Notes: generated by a model not told the origin, from the sequence alone. A stretch of 64,000 bases of DNA from Spisula solida (GCA_947247005.1 OX365951.1:34492899-34556898); one strand, 5' to 3'; positions 12,889 through 24,372 are shown, numbered from the stretch's first letter. Program-made: numbers and translations.

Positions 12889-15800
12889 GTAAGTGTTCTA
12901 ATAAAAAGTATTATGTATATACATGTATATACTATTATTCAATGATAGATATGGTGTTATTTTGTTTTTACGAAATAGTATTATATGTACGTGTTCATGG
13001 AAGTGGTCAGTGTGCTGAATTTGTACCCCTGCGATCCGGGTTCGTGTGGGCGTATATTTGTCGAATATAATTGCATACATGTTGAGAAACGTCGTCGAAA
13101 CCGTCAAATCGAAATTTCGTACGATCGCTTTCATTGTAAAAGTGATGATTCAACACATTCGACAAAAGTTATTGACATAGTTCTCCCCTATATACCAAAA
13201 TATTAGTATTGAACACATCCTGGGAATTTAAGAATGAATGCAATGTGAATATCGATCATTCCATGTTCAGCTTTCGTCGGAATCTTTGTACATTGAAATC
13301 TGATGGATAAGACGAAATATGAAGCCATTTGGCAGAGAACTCTTGAGATGGAATATTTCTGATTGCTTGACTTAACTAACCTGCTATCGTTTGTCGGTGC
13401 ACTATACATGTATTATTTTATCATCACAAACTGCTGTTTCAATATTTGGGTGGTCACATTTTGTATCATGTTCACGTTAGTTGTAATGCGGCCTTGTAAA
13501 AAATACATGTTCTGGTTTTTTTGCATGTCTTGTGAAATTCGGTGTGCAGAATATAAATAAACTGCACTCTCGGTAACTAACTCTTACATGCCTTGTTTTG
13601 AAAGCTTAGAGCAACTCCTTCATTATACATAGCATTTAGCACCATCTCTTCATTGGTATCGTTGTAAACTTCAAAGTAAATGTCGCCTCTATGATACGTA
13701 ACAGACGAGGGCGTTACCCAGAACGTTATAAACAAATATATGAGCGACTGTTCTCTAACAGTTTTGTATCATAGTTCAACTAAGGGCGTGGTGGGTGCAG
13801 TGTTTCAAAAGAGTGTTTCAGAATCTGAGATAGATAACTTTTTCCTGAGAGGTATCGTAGATAGAACTATTTCTGCATTAACTTTGATCTAAACTGCAGA
13901 TAGAGCACTCTTTTTCACCACAACTGTCGTATAATGATAGATCATACGTGTTTATTTTAGTGTATAAACGCAACGAGAGCCAACGAAATGAACAACCACT
14001 GGCCTAAAACTTACGTGTTTGATTTTCAATTGGCCTATTTTGCTGCAACATTGGTAACACAAGTTCCGGCTGGGGTCTTAGCAGCAAGATTTTCGTCTCG
14101 ACGGTAAGCAATGTATATACATGTACTATATATACTAACATATCTGGAAGGGAATGTATCACTCAACAGAAACAGCAGGGTGCTATAGGCACAAAAAGAA
14201 CACACAAAAGAAAAGCCACACGGACAAAACTTGACCAACTACTCGTCGTTCTACTCCGACAGCCTGTCAACTAAGCATAACCGGAGCAAGAACCAGCAGA
14301 ATCACAAGGACAACCACACATCACAAGGACGACCCCACATCACAGGAACGACCACACATCACAAGGACGACCAAACCTCACAAGGAAGACCACACATCAC
14401 AAGGACGACCACACATCACAAGGACGACCACACATCACAAGGACGACCACACATCACAAGGACGACCACACATCACAAGGACGACCACACATCACAAGGA
14501 GATTTTACAAGTCTTCACTCAACACAAACAGAACACACCACCGTTTTTTAAATAGACGCCATTGGTCAACACGTTTTTCATCGATTTTCATTGATTGTGT
14601 GATTCGTAATTTTAAATGAGCTTAACAAAGTTTTTTATCTGCTTTTCCACGACAAAGGAGATTAGATTCTTACTCTACTTTATTGAGCTCTAACTTGTGC
14701 GGTGTCCCTTTATATTAGAACCACCGCTTGGAACAACGAAACGCGAAACTACGATGGTGAAAAGTCGAAAGTATGATGGTGGAAACACATTATTTAACGC
14801 GTTTTCGTCAGTATCGTACTACGGTGCTTCAACCATCGTACTTTTGACTGAACATCATCGTGTTTTGCATTTACGTATTTCACTATCGTAGTTTCGCAGC
14901 TTCGAGCTATTTCTATGCAGCAAAGGTCCTAACGATACACCGTTTTTTAGTGCAATCGATCTTATGTTTTACCACAAATATATTGCCATTATAACATTCG
15001 GGTTTTTATCAAAGCACTTACGATAATCTTAAAGTAACGCTCAAATTAAAACCCTATTTATTTCATTAACAGTTGGAAATGGTTGTAAGGTGGACTGTAA
15101 TATTAATGATGCTTAGAACAATGCATTCCTTCAAATCGCATAATATGTTCGCATTTTGTATTTGCCCAAGAATTTCTAGTATGAATAATTTAAAGTGTGC
15201 GTAACTTTACGATTTCCGTAAGTGCTTTGATAAAACAGTGCCCATATGTATTCTATTGTTTGCTTTTAAAATGCACATGTACATATGTTGAATGTTAATA
15301 TGATCGGTGTGTATTTCAGTGTCAGTGGCGTTGCTACCTTATTGACCAGTTTACTAACAATAGCTGTAAGATTTTCTCTGAAGTATGTGGACAGTTGGCC
15401 GACATTTCTGATTCGTGTTTTTCAAGGCTTGATAGAGGTATAACTATCGTTTCTGAATATTTAGGAGCATGCAAACTTTATATGTTGAGCCAAATGTTTG
15501 AATACTTTCATAGGCAAATATTACGGTCCTTGATTTTAATTCATAACACTATATAGGCAATATTTGTTTGTTTTTGTACTGCAATTTATCGCGATAGAGT
15601 GTAGATGAGTATAATAATTAGTATGTATACATGTATAATTATTATTTTAATCCATTTTCACTTGTACAATTTCTACTAGTACAAGTACTAGAATTATGGG
15701 TATTTGTAACATACGCGTTTCTTTTAGATTAGGTGTATCTGTACTTAATTCAATAAAACTCGTATGTTTGTTTTCAGGGATCTGTGGTTCCTGCGTTTAA

Positions 15801-18800
15801 CGGTGTTTTATCAGCCTGGGCTCCGAAGTCAGAGAAAAGTATTCTTGTAGTAGTGGCATATTCTGGTAAGTATGATAAACATAGCCAACTCGTGTGATGT
15901 CCAAAACCCGTCTTAGATATGTCCGGCATTTGCGTTACATTGAACAACTGGCAGTATATAACTGTGTGAAGTTGGCACGATATTTCACATTTATTTCGAC
16001 ATTCAAAGTGACTAAGAGTTTAGGATGATGAGTGTGTAAAAATAAACCAGCATTAAGAACTTGCAGATGCTTTAATATAAAGGTATAAAACGATTAACAA
16101 ATGTATTGGACGAATTAGTGCGCCTACACCATCTAACACTTTTGCCTAGGGTGAGTGTACTTGTAGGATTACCAGACAATAACGAGATAAGATTTAATTA
16201 CAAATTAAATTGATTTAGATGTAGGAAAGTTCTCGAGTGTATATATGATATAAATTATGATAACAATGTTGTTCCATCACGTCACGTCAATTGTTTTAGA
16301 TCTCATTTTCCACTGAATCTTTATGCTAAATTTCAGGAGCCTATTTGAGTACATTTGTTGCTGATATTGTATCCGGCCTACTTATCTGTAAAATACCCGA
16401 TGCTGGGACACCATTGTATTTGTATGGTAGGTATAGAGGAAATATATTGCTTCACAAAATTTTTTTTTCACTAGGCCTACTGTACTATTAAAATATATTA
16501 GCCCCTTTAACTGCCTAGATCATATGTTTTAACTGTCAATTTGGTATAGAGAAAATACTTGTATTAGAATAGTTCGTGGGATACAATCGCATTGCACTCC
16601 TGTCTATATTTTAATAGTACAGTAGGCCTAGTGAAAAAAAAAATTCAAAATTGTTTTTCATTTTTTTTTCAAATTATTAATACAAGTTCCTGTGCCCAAC
16701 CTCACTAAAATGATTGCGCTGTATTCAAGCCTGTGTGACAGCCGAATGCGATCCGTTTTTGGCATTTTGGGACTTACACAATATGGGAATTAAAAGGGGA
16801 CACATATTTCCATGTGATTCTTGTCACTTTGGTCCCTGTCGATAGGGTTTATCAGTTACCTGGGAAAAGACGACATCATGTCAACGCACCATATGGATAT
16901 TCGGAATTCAGGAGCAGATAAAAGGATATTTTAATATTTGCATATCGTTTTCTTAAACGGTTTTGTTCAGATAACGTAAGTATGTCATGAATATGGAGTT
17001 CTTGACCCTTAATCAAACTTTGAGTAGTATAATAATAAAACTATAGATGGTAGCATACAATTAAGAACGCAGCATCGATTTATTTTATTTCATAGCTACA
17101 TAATTATGAATGAAAGAAGAAATTATGATTTAATACATCTTATGATTAAATTACACGATTCTGGCATTTATTTGAACGTACATTGTGTATGTGGTTTCTA
17201 TGACAGGCAAGTGTATCATTGATAGAGAGAAAAAAACACTTAGATAATATGAAATTTTATAAAAAAAATAGAGGATATTTATTTGTTTTTATTGAATATG
17301 GTTTGTATCTCATCGCGTAGCTACTAACGACCTTATTAAACTCATGCATATTGGAAATATGCATCTCAAGGCGCTTCTTATGAGCTTATTTTCATGAAAA
17401 TCGGAAGTGGTTATGTTGACCAAACTGAAGTTGAAAAAGCTTGTTTTTCCATACGTAAAGAGTGGTTTTCAGACAGTTTCTTCTTGTTTTCTCAAATATT
17501 GATTTTTTACTTACGACCTTCTAATTCTAAGCCAGCGATATGTGTGAATATATTGTAGTTGTACATTACAGGTGGTATTGGAATACTCTGGGCACTTGTT
17601 TGGTTGACATGTTTACATGATAGTCCGGCAGTATGTCCGGGTCTAAGTGACAAGGAGAAACAACTGTATCATCATGAGGAACATCACTCTAGAGCTGGTG
17701 GACCAGTGGCGGTATACTTATCAATTGCTAATTATAAATATAAAATTAGTTTAAAATTAATCGTACTAGGCAAAATTTTCGTTCCTTAAACGTACATGTA
17801 ATATTTCCACTTTCCATCGTCAAAAACGGTTTTAGAACTTTTGACTGCTCAGGTGCTTTAGTTTCATTTTCTCGTACAGCTTTATGTCGGGCATTGTGAT
17901 CTGTGTAATTTCTGTTTTCTGTGCTCGACAGTTTCTGTTAAGTGTTGCTTTCTCTAATTTTTCATCTGACGTTTGTTTAATATAATTATTTGTTACGCTA
18001 GTCATTTGACATTTTAGCTCAGCGAGATACCATGGCGTAGCATATTGACTTCCTTGCCTTTGAGCGCTATTTTTGTCGCATCTTTCAACAGAAACTGGAT
18101 ATTCGCTGTACTCGTAACGCAAATCCCCCAGTTTCTCCGGGATAGTTACAGTATGAGCCCTGCTGAGGTAATCTTTAACCGTAGTAAATAATTAATCAGT
18201 ATCAGATACCAAATTATAGCGATATTTAATTTCAAATATAAAGTTATCTCGGTTAATTACCGTAAGGATATGAAATATGATAACAAATAAACAGAGTGGT
18301 TGTATTACCTACTGTCTGTAAAAATGCTAACAGTCTACTGTTATGGTTACAATATACATGTAATGCTAATAATATTGCTTGATTAGATATACTCCTCTTC
18401 ATTGCGTACAGTTCAAAAGGCTGTACGGTTTCCTTTTTACAAAATGGATTCCACAATGTCTGGGAGGTCATTTGTCAATGTCTTGGAGGCCATTTGTAAA
18501 TGTCTTGGAGGTCATTTGTCTCTTCAGTTTGCTAGCAACGGATAACTTCTACATACCACTTGCACTATCCACGTCATGTGTAAAACATGACATGTAAGCC
18601 AATATCACGAAAGAACGGAACCTATCAAAGCTCAATCATCTGCCACTTGTGCTCTGTCGACTGCACATAAAACGTACTAGATAACTCCTGATTTAGATAT
18701 GAATGTTTAGTCGATTAATTTTGATAAGACAAACGTTAAATCGACAATTAAACTCTTGTAACATTTTTCTCTATAATGTCCTTCACACCTGACGTGATTC

Positions 18801-21740
18801 ACTTGGAAAGTGTAATAACATAAATACTCTGGGTTGGTACCTGTGACCAATATACATGTATGGCTTCATATTTCATATTGGTTACTGATTGGAAACCCTT
18901 GGACATCAGTTCAACAGGTGGTTTGAACTTTGCACATCATATTATCAGAGGAATCATGTTCTGTTTTCTAGTATGGATTATACGCAGGTATACCACACGT
19001 GATAATGACGATTGTGTTGATTCCGGTGGGGTTGATAGTGAATACAATTCTACAAAAGAATATGTTGAGTCACACGGTGGTTCGAAAAACTGTAGAAACG
19101 ATCGGTAAGTGAAACCCTCCGACGAGAAAATCTCTATTCTTCCAGTTTGCTTTGCCGATTTTACGTAAAACTAAATTCAGAATGTAAAAAAATGTACAGC
19201 AATAACCTACCAAGTAGCAGTGTACGTGTTCATTATTTATAACATGGAATTATAATTAAGTCAATGCCATCGTTATCAGCTTTGCTTGTCCGATTTGTGA
19301 TGTTCGTGTTAATACTGAAGTCCTTCACGTTTAGTATACACCAAACTACGACACATGTGGCCGTATTACAAGAACTAATGATCAACTATGTTTGTGACAC
19401 TGACTGGATTATATGATCAAAACGTAAAGGACAAGTCAATGCATGGAATGGTTAACGCTGTGAATACATTATGGGACCAACAAGTATTGATAGTGCACAT
19501 AGTTTAAACTTTACAAGTGTATGTTTACACCAATTTCAGGGTTTGGAACGGAAGGGGCATGTTTTCTAATCCTAGGATTGCTCAATCCGAAGTCGGCCAC
19601 GATAGCAATAGTGTTAATTTGTGTAGGTGTAGGAACCAGTGGATTCGCGATATCCGGTAAGTCAGACATTGTGTACAGTGTCAAAATGCTGTTCCTAGAA
19701 TGTACTTACTTTTCCTCGTCGTCCTAGCTGCCACATAATGCAGATCAGTACCTGTAATTGTTGTCCGATCTTTGAAGTCTTTTTAATTTCCTCCCAGGTC
19801 TGTCCGATAGTTTTACTCAACAACCGTCGATAGATGGTCCTTATACCGTATAGCGGGTTATTTCTGCGGGTAGAAAATTTTGCGATTTAGGCCTAAAATG
19901 GGTAGGTTTAATTTCTGCGGTTTTTATTTCTGCGACCTACCAGAAAATCGGGAATTAATTTCTGCGGATTTCAGAAAGCGGGTATTGCTATATCGTTAAT
20001 ACAATTATACACAAACTACAGTGTTGCAAGTTGAACCAGTTGTCAAACTTACATCAACGTGTATTGAGGGTCAATACCGATATAACACATACCATTCATT
20101 AATTGGTAAACAAACAAGCAAACAAAGACAGTCGATCACTATACGTGTGAAAAATACGACAGTAACAAAACACTAGAAAGATATAGATTAAATGTATCTT
20201 ACCAGTATATTGAAGCAAAATATGGAAGTTAAATTTTGCGAACAAAATTTTTACGGATGTTTAATTTTGCGGAATTTAATTTTACGGGACAGCCTCAAAC
20301 CGCAAAAAACGCAGAAATAAAAACCCGCAGAAATTACCCGCTATACGGTATAGCCACGACTTGTACATTTTGCCTTCGGCCTTCATCTGTTCCATTTGCC
20401 TATAAATGTGCCAAATGTATCATAGATGTCGCCTCCTTAATTAAATTTTGTTTTGTCATTTTGGTATTTTCTTATTACAAGTATACATGTATGTATATAA
20501 CCTAGCCACCTAAATCTGGTCCTTGAATGCTTTGTGTTGTTATAAGTTTTTGTCGAGTATATTCTGTATAGATCGTTTCTTAGAAAATAGTTAGAGCCAA
20601 TAGGCTTTGTCCATTTTACGTAGGTATTTTGTGTGGAGAGTAGTGATGATTGTTTTTGTGTAGGTGACTGGTGTGCATTTTAAAGTGTCCTTACGTTTGT
20701 ATGCTACAATATTGGATGATAGCTCGGTGAGCAATCATTCTAGCAAATGAACGATGCATATAAGTACATTTGTGTGACTATTTCAGGATATCAAGTGAAC
20801 TGCCTGGATCTGGCACCTCGGTACACCAGTGTTTTGACGGGTATAATCAGAATGGGAACAATTGGTTCCGTCATAAGTGAGGTGCTGGCGATGAAATTAA
20901 CTGTCGTAAGTCGATACCTTGTATAGATCCAACATTTAACTAACATTATCATTTGTAAGAATGGAAGCATTTGAACCTAAGGAAATGATTTTTGATATTG
21001 CACGTCGTCAAGGCAAATGATGAATTGCCAGATTATGATTGTACACTTATATATATATATATATATGATATGCGATATCAGGACTATGTCCTCGTATTGC
21101 AACTTTATTATCTTCACATATCATGATTGTAAGAACTTGTACAGTTCAACCTCTGAAGAGCAACATCCTTTGGAATCTTCAAATATTTGCCTCGATTGTT
21201 GCTTTACAGAATATTAAATTTATAGCCAAAATAGGATTAAGGAAGTTTTAAGGTGTTGTTATAGAGAGGTTGTAGTTCTACAGAGGTTGTACTGTACTTG
21301 TTATTCACTAATTCAGTGCATATCAGTATAGTTGTTTTTTAAAAACACTGAAATTTCCATCACATTATATATCTCAGAGCTAGATTTTATGCATTAACCA
21401 TCAATATTGAATAACAATGTTGTAACAATGACATCTACCTTTTTGCATTATATAGCATCCTGGGGGTTGGAGCAAGGTATTTATTGTTACTGGAGCGTTA
21501 CATATGTTTGGTGTTGTGTATTATCTTATATTCGCCTCCGGAGAACGACAGTCGTGGGCAGGAGATGAGCGTACACTCAGTGTACTGGAGAACGGCACAG
21601 CAGATGTTGTAGTTGCCGCAGCCGATGGATACGAATCGGATGAAACTGAATCATTGTTAAGCAAGACATTACGTGTTGAACGGTTATTAGACTATAGTAA
21701 TGAACTTGAAGAATCTAGCTGGTTTTTGAGCACTATATAA
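12745..21740 (+). CDS. SLC17-family (sialin/VGLUT/phosphate-type) transporter, 11 exons
   Basis: Exons 12744-12888, 13961-14103, 15320-15437, 15778-15865, 16337-16426, 17572-17711, 18018-18167, 18972-19104, 19540-19656, 20787-20905 and 21456-21740 join in one frame to about 508 residues, close to sialin length (about 495). Family landmarks in order: a TM1 Arg (R24), TQVPAG in TM2, RVFQGLIEG and SAWAP around TM4, DSP plus a Lys/Glu-rich central loop, IPWRSILTSLP before TM7, NWIFAVL in TM7, VVRK before TM9, DLAPRYTS before TM11, and FASGERQSWA after TM12. Members are 12-TM major facilitators moving organic anions (sialic acid, glutamate, urate, phosphate) across lysosomal, vesicular or plasma membranes. 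The substrate cannot be assigned. Odd points: the conserved TM4 His is Asn, the N-terminus is short, and a C-terminal acidic dileucine is present. The family call is firm; the subfamily is not. Confidence 0.92.
13961..14103 (+). CDS. SLC17-like exon 2 (luminal loop and TM2)
   Basis: The acceptor is tttattttag and the donor CG|GTAAGC. It encodes the luminal loop with an N-glycosylation sequon (NAT, near its start), then TM2 with LVTQVPAGVLAARF, the counterpart of the family TQIPGG motif. It leaves two bases (CG) completed by exon 3. Confidence 0.9.
14306..14505. repeat. 19-bp minisatellite in SLC17-like intron 2
   Basis: About ten copies of aaggacgaccacacatcac in tandem; the first copies are degenerate and the last five identical. 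A 106-codon ORF across it is an artefact of the repeat. Confidence 0.9.
14743..14897. mobile_element. 155-bp MITE in SLC17-like intron 2
   Basis: Terminal inverted repeats gcgaaactacgatggtgaaa and tttcactatcgtagtttcgc, with further imperfect pairing inside. Confidence 0.7.
15000..15243. mobile_element. PIF/Harbinger-like MITE copy in SLC17-like intron 2
   Basis: The ends (tttttatcaaagcacttacg ... cgtaagtgctttgataaaac agtgccc) match the elements at 23650 and 29220. The left terminus has lost about four bases. Confidence 0.7.
15320..15437 (+). CDS. SLC17-like exon 3 (TM3-TM4)
   Basis: The acceptor is gtatttcag and the donor GAG|GTATAA. It encodes a hydrophobic TM3 and RVFQGLIE, the start of the TM4 signature. 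The conserved TM4 Glu is the last residue (E135). Confidence 0.9.
15778..15865 (+). CDS. SLC17-like exon 4 (TM4 end and cytoplasmic loop)
   Basis: The acceptor is ttttcag and the donor TCTG|GTAAGT. It encodes GSVVPAFNGVLSAWAP, aligning with the family pattern ending PAMHAMW..WAP; the His position is Asn (N143). E-K-S follows as in relatives. It leaves one base. Confidence 0.92.
16337..16426 (+). CDS. SLC17-like exon 5 (TM5)
   Basis: The acceptor is tttcag and the donor TATG|GTAGGT. It encodes GAYLSTFVADIVSGLL, the TM5 segment, and the short loop before TM6. Phase 1 on both sides. Confidence 0.9.
16458..16645. mobile_element. About 188-bp MITE in SLC17-like intron 5
   Basis: A 36-bp perfect or nearly perfect terminal inverted repeat (ttttcactaggcctactgta ctattaaaatat) sits about 30 bp after exon 5; the arms are almost undiverged, so the copy is probably young. 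Confidence 0.8.
17335..17550 (+). repeat. Dispersed repeat, copy 1 (SLC17-like intron 5)
   Basis: Shares over 150 bp (from aaggcgcttcttatgagc to cttacgaccttct) with 24750-24930 in the same orientation. It lies directly before exon 6. Family not recognised. Confidence 0.7.
17572..17711 (+). CDS. SLC17-like exon 6 (TM6 and central loop)
   Basis: The acceptor is cattacag and the donor GCG|GTATAC. It encodes GIGILWALVWLTCLHDSPA followed by a charged cytoplasmic loop with SDKEKQ and a His-rich stretch. ILW..W plus DSP is diagnostic of the family. Ends in phase 0. Confidence 0.93.
18018..18167 (+). CDS. SLC17-like exon 7 (TM7)
   Basis: The acceptor is cattttag and the donor GAG|GTAATC; exactly 50 codons. 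It encodes IPWRSILTSLPLSAIF and then NWIFAVLVTQIPQFL, matching the family PWRAILTS and NW.FY.LLT.LP segments. The only long ORF at this position is on the opposite strand, so the exon is easily missed. Confidence 0.92.
18458..18523. repeat. 22-bp repeat, three copies
   Basis: tgtcttggaggtcatttgtc-like unit three times, in SLC17-like intron 7. Confidence 0.75.
18972..19104 (+). CDS. SLC17-like exon 8 (TM8)
   Basis: The acceptor is gttttctag and the donor ATCG|GTAAGT. In the frame set by exons 7 and 9 it reads YGLYAGIPHVIMTIVLIP, then MLSHTVVRKTVETIG, the counterpart of the family LSTTAVRKIFNTIG stretch. A longer ORF here in another frame (18860-19108) is not the coding frame: its phase does not fit and it lacks family residues. 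Confidence 0.9.
19540..19656 (+). CDS. SLC17-like exon 9 (TM9-TM10)
   Basis: The acceptor is caatttcag and the donor TCCG|GTAAGT. It encodes GFGTEGACFLILGLL and IAIVLICVGVGTSGFAISG. The small-residue-rich TM10 ending SG is typical of the family. Confidence 0.93.
19844..20350. mobile_element. 507-bp MITE with TACCGTATAGCGGG ends
   Basis: Terminal inverted repeats of about 26 bp (taccgtatagcgggtnattt ctgcgg), flanked by TA on both sides, in SLC17-like intron 9. The interior repeats 'atttctgcggg' blocks. Consistent with a TA-target DNA transposon derivative. Confidence 0.8.
20787..20905 (+). CDS. SLC17-like exon 10 (TM11)
   Basis: The acceptor is ctatttcag and the donor GTC|GTAAGT. It encodes GYQVNCLDLAPRYTSVLTG, matching the family N.LDLSPRYA..L.G signature, then TM11. 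Confidence 0.94.
21456..21740 (+). CDS. SLC17-like exon 11 (TM12, C-terminal tail, stop)
   Basis: The acceptor is attatatag. It encodes HPGGWSKVF, TM12 and FASGERQSWA as in relatives, then a roughly 60-residue acidic tail with DETESLL (E477-L482), an acidic dileucine of the kind used for endolysosomal sorting. TAA is at 21738-21740. Confidence 0.93.
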   Translation, partial: HPGGWSKVFIVTGALHMFGVVYYLIFASGERQSWAGDERTLSVLENGTADVVVAAADGYESDETESLLSKTLRVERLLDYSNELEESSWFLSTI

Positions 21741-21800
21741 CACACTGAGGGAGATTACACACTGTTTATGTTATGCCAGTTAACATTGTTTGTGCTAAAT

Positions 21801-21806
21801 AATAAA
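21801..21806 (+). terminator. Polyadenylation signal of the SLC17-like gene
   Basis: AATAAA lies 60 bases after the stop codon, the first canonical hexamer in the 3' UTR. Cleavage would fall near the start of the 18-21 bp minisatellite. Confidence 0.6.
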
Positions 21807-21837
21807 CATACTGTTCGTGTGAGGTTACAGGTAACAT

Positions 21838-22200
21838 GTCAACTATGCCCATGACATGACATCGTTTGTGCCAAATAGCATGTTATTTGAGATGTACAAT
21901 ACACTATTTGAGCTATATATAACATGTTGTGTGTGCCAGATAACATGATGTTTCCATAAGATGTCATGTTGTTTGTTTCAGATGACATGTTGTTTGTATC
22001 AGATGACATGTTCTGTGTGCCACATAACATGTTGTGTCAAATAACATGTTGTGTGTGTCAGATAACATGTTTGTGTCAGATAACATGTTTGTGTCAGATA
22101 ACATGTTGTTTATGTCAGATAACATGTTGTTTATGTCTGATAACATGTTTTTTGTGTCAAATAATATGTTGTGTGTGTCAGATAACATGTTGTTGGGTTA
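21838..22200. repeat. 18-21 bp minisatellite downstream of the SLC17-like gene
   Basis: About 17 degenerate copies of gataacatgttgtttgtgtca. It starts about 30 bases after the polyadenylation hexamer. Confidence 0.9.
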
Positions 22201-22890
22201 CATAATAGTGTGGAATATAATGTATAGTATATGATCTATGTTATCATCAATACGGTATACAATAGAACAAAATGTTAAGTAGTGTGTTTTTGTTTATAAA
22301 TTGCACGTTATTGCCAAATGAAGTAAAGTGTTGATAACCCAACATTCTTCTTGCACACCAAACTAACTAATGTGGGCTCAAGTTATTTTATTCACATTGT
22401 AACTTGTGTTGGGACATACCAACATCTTCTCTCAATACTGGCATGGTGTTCGGAAGAGAGCAACATGCTGAAGTTTCCTGAATGCTAGAATCCAGACATT
22501 CATAGTTAATGTTGGCCTGTTTTTTGGTGTATAGCATTGTGTAATATCTTGTTTGATAAATATGTATCATATAAGCTCTACAGTGCTTGCAAGTGAAATT
22601 GTTGACGATGATCACCAAGTGCTCAGTTGAGCAAAATAGGACAAAGACCAACAACGGTACATACCGGTGTAGCGGTCCTTTTTTTTCCCCGGCCAGTTTT
22701 CCCCCGGGGGAAAAAATGGACAGGGGAAAAATTTGGCCTATTACTACACTGGTATTAAGGAAATATATTGTTGCAGTTCTTGTGCACTGCCCTATTTAAT
22801 GAGATTCTATGACGATGATACCACACGTTCCAGACAAACCAATTATGACCGATGGGACTATGCTATATAATGCTTTCGGTGAGAATAATA

Positions 22891-23380
22891 TACTGTAAAA
22901 TCACATATTTTCGTGGATATTAAATTTTGTGGATTTTGATAAAAATTTATTTTTGTGGGTTCGTAAATTCGTGGATGACAAAAGATAAAAGGATAAACCA
23001 ATGTTCAATATTTGAGAGATTGATTAATCAGGGAGATTAGATTTTGTGGTCCAGTGCAACAATAGAAGCTCAACTCCCTCAAAAAACAAGACTGCGTTCA
23101 ATAAACGCTTATGCCCCCTGTGGAAGCCTTGTCCATAAATAAGTCTAAGTCCAAAATTAGGTCAAGGTGAAGGTCAAAATTGGGTCAGGTGATACAGGTG
23201 TGTGGAAAGTGTTCATATACAACATCCATGCAAGTTTGGAAGCTTTGTAGCAAGCCATAATGATGCTAGAAGAAACGGTCAATTTGGGTTAACCAGGACG
23301 GACGAACGGACGGACAGGTGAATCACTATATGCCTCCCGATCTATCGATACGGGGGCATAAAAATAATGATTTTACAGTA
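22891..23380. mobile_element. TACTGTAAAATCA MITE with a nested insertion
   Basis: The inverted ends tactgtaaaatca and tgattttacagta bound the element; 23086-23364 inside is a separate GGGGGCATA repeat. The left part contains attttcgtgga/aaattcgtgga repeats typical of this MITE type. Confidence 0.8.
23086..23364 (+). mobile_element. TATGCCCC/GGGGCATA dispersed element, copy A
   Basis: Runs from acaagactgcgttcaataaa to cgatacgggggcataaaaa, with a short inverted pair atgcccc/ggggcat and a gacggacgaacggacgg tract. Nearly identical copies lie at 42007 and 45041. Confidence 0.85.
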
Positions 23381-23649
23381 TTATGTTTCCACCTCATCAT
23401 GTTTACTGTTCATTGTTTATTCGGTTTAAAGCTGTTTTTCATAATCATTTTTCAGTTATATACCGTGGTTCTGTTTTGCTTAACCAGTTCTAACTTACCA
23501 TTCCATAAGGAACCAGCAACTTCACCACATGTGGAGGACAACATTGTAGTAAACTGTAACAACCAAGAAACCCTGATTGGTAGATTACCAATCCAACACA
23601 CTAACCACAGCTCAACAAGACAACAACAGTTCTTTACGGCTATAAACCA

Positions 23650-23891
23650 GGGCACTGCTTTATCAAAGCACTTAGGGAAAAATCGCAAACTTATGTTTAA
23701 ATTTAAATTCTTTATAATTCTTTAACAGCTGCAAATTGGTGACTGATATGGTTTTTATGAGTTCATTAACTGAATCATTATTAGTATTGAATCTCCATTT
23801 ACCACACTTTTTAACTCTAAATCAACTATAAATAATTTAATTTTGATCTTAAGTTTACTACTTTGTTAAGTGCTTTGATAAAACAGTACCC
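23650..23891. mobile_element. 242-bp PIF/Harbinger-like MITE
   Basis: Inverted ends GGGCACTGCTTTATCAAAGC and GCTTTGATAAAACAGTACCC. If the element is read one base in from each end, it is flanked by CAG on both sides, a 3-bp CWG-type target duplication as known for PIF/Harbinger. Confidence 0.7.
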
Positions 23892-24102
23892 AGTAGTGTA
23901 AAGGGTACAATAGAAATTCAATTAGACATAATACATTTGTTGGTCCCAATTCAAATACACAAAATAATCTATATAGGAATCAATGTTAGTAACAAGATAG
24001 ATTGACATACACATGTACTCAATTATGTGATGTTATATTCATTGCAATATAAATATTACTAACAAATTGATAAATCTGACAGACACAAAAATAACACAAG
24101 GG

Positions 24103-24372
24103 ATGTTTGTAAAACAGGTATGCTCCCATTGCAGCCAAATAGTCATTAATGTTAAAGGTCACAGAGACTTGACCTGTGACCTACTGACCTTAAAATCAAT
24201 AGGGGTCATCTACTGTTGCTGGCAAACCTGCATTTAAAGTTTGAAGATCATAGGAAAAACGTTCTTAAGTTATTGAACGGAAACCATTTGGTCTACCGAC
24301 TGACAGACCTACCGACAGACTAACAGACATGTGCAAAGCAATATACCCCTCATCAAAGATGAGGGCATAATA
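24103..24372 (+). mobile_element. Second GGGCATAATAA dispersed family, copy 1
   Basis: Runs from acaagggatgtttgtaaaac to catcaaagatgagggcataa. Related copies are at 48490-48742 and 54567-54782. It includes 'gtttgaagatc' and 'cagacatgtgcaaagcaata' blocks. Confidence 0.75.

Noticed and set aside
14231..14551. 106-codon ORF with repeated Thr/His/Asp peptide
   Set aside because: The 19-bp minisatellite is open in several frames; intronic.
18413..18600. Possible extra SLC17 exon after tgcgtacag
   Set aside because: The peptide lacks transporter features and is partly a 22-bp repeat; exons 7 and 8 join directly in phase.
18860..19108. ORF suggesting an 82-residue SLC17 exon
   Set aside because: Its frame does not join exons 7 and 9 in phase and lacks the family VVRK motif; the correct exon is 18972-19104 in another frame.
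23318..23725. 135-codon ORF
   Set aside because: Overlaps the end of a dispersed element and a Harbinger-like MITE; the hydrophobic stretch is AT-rich noise with no splice partners.
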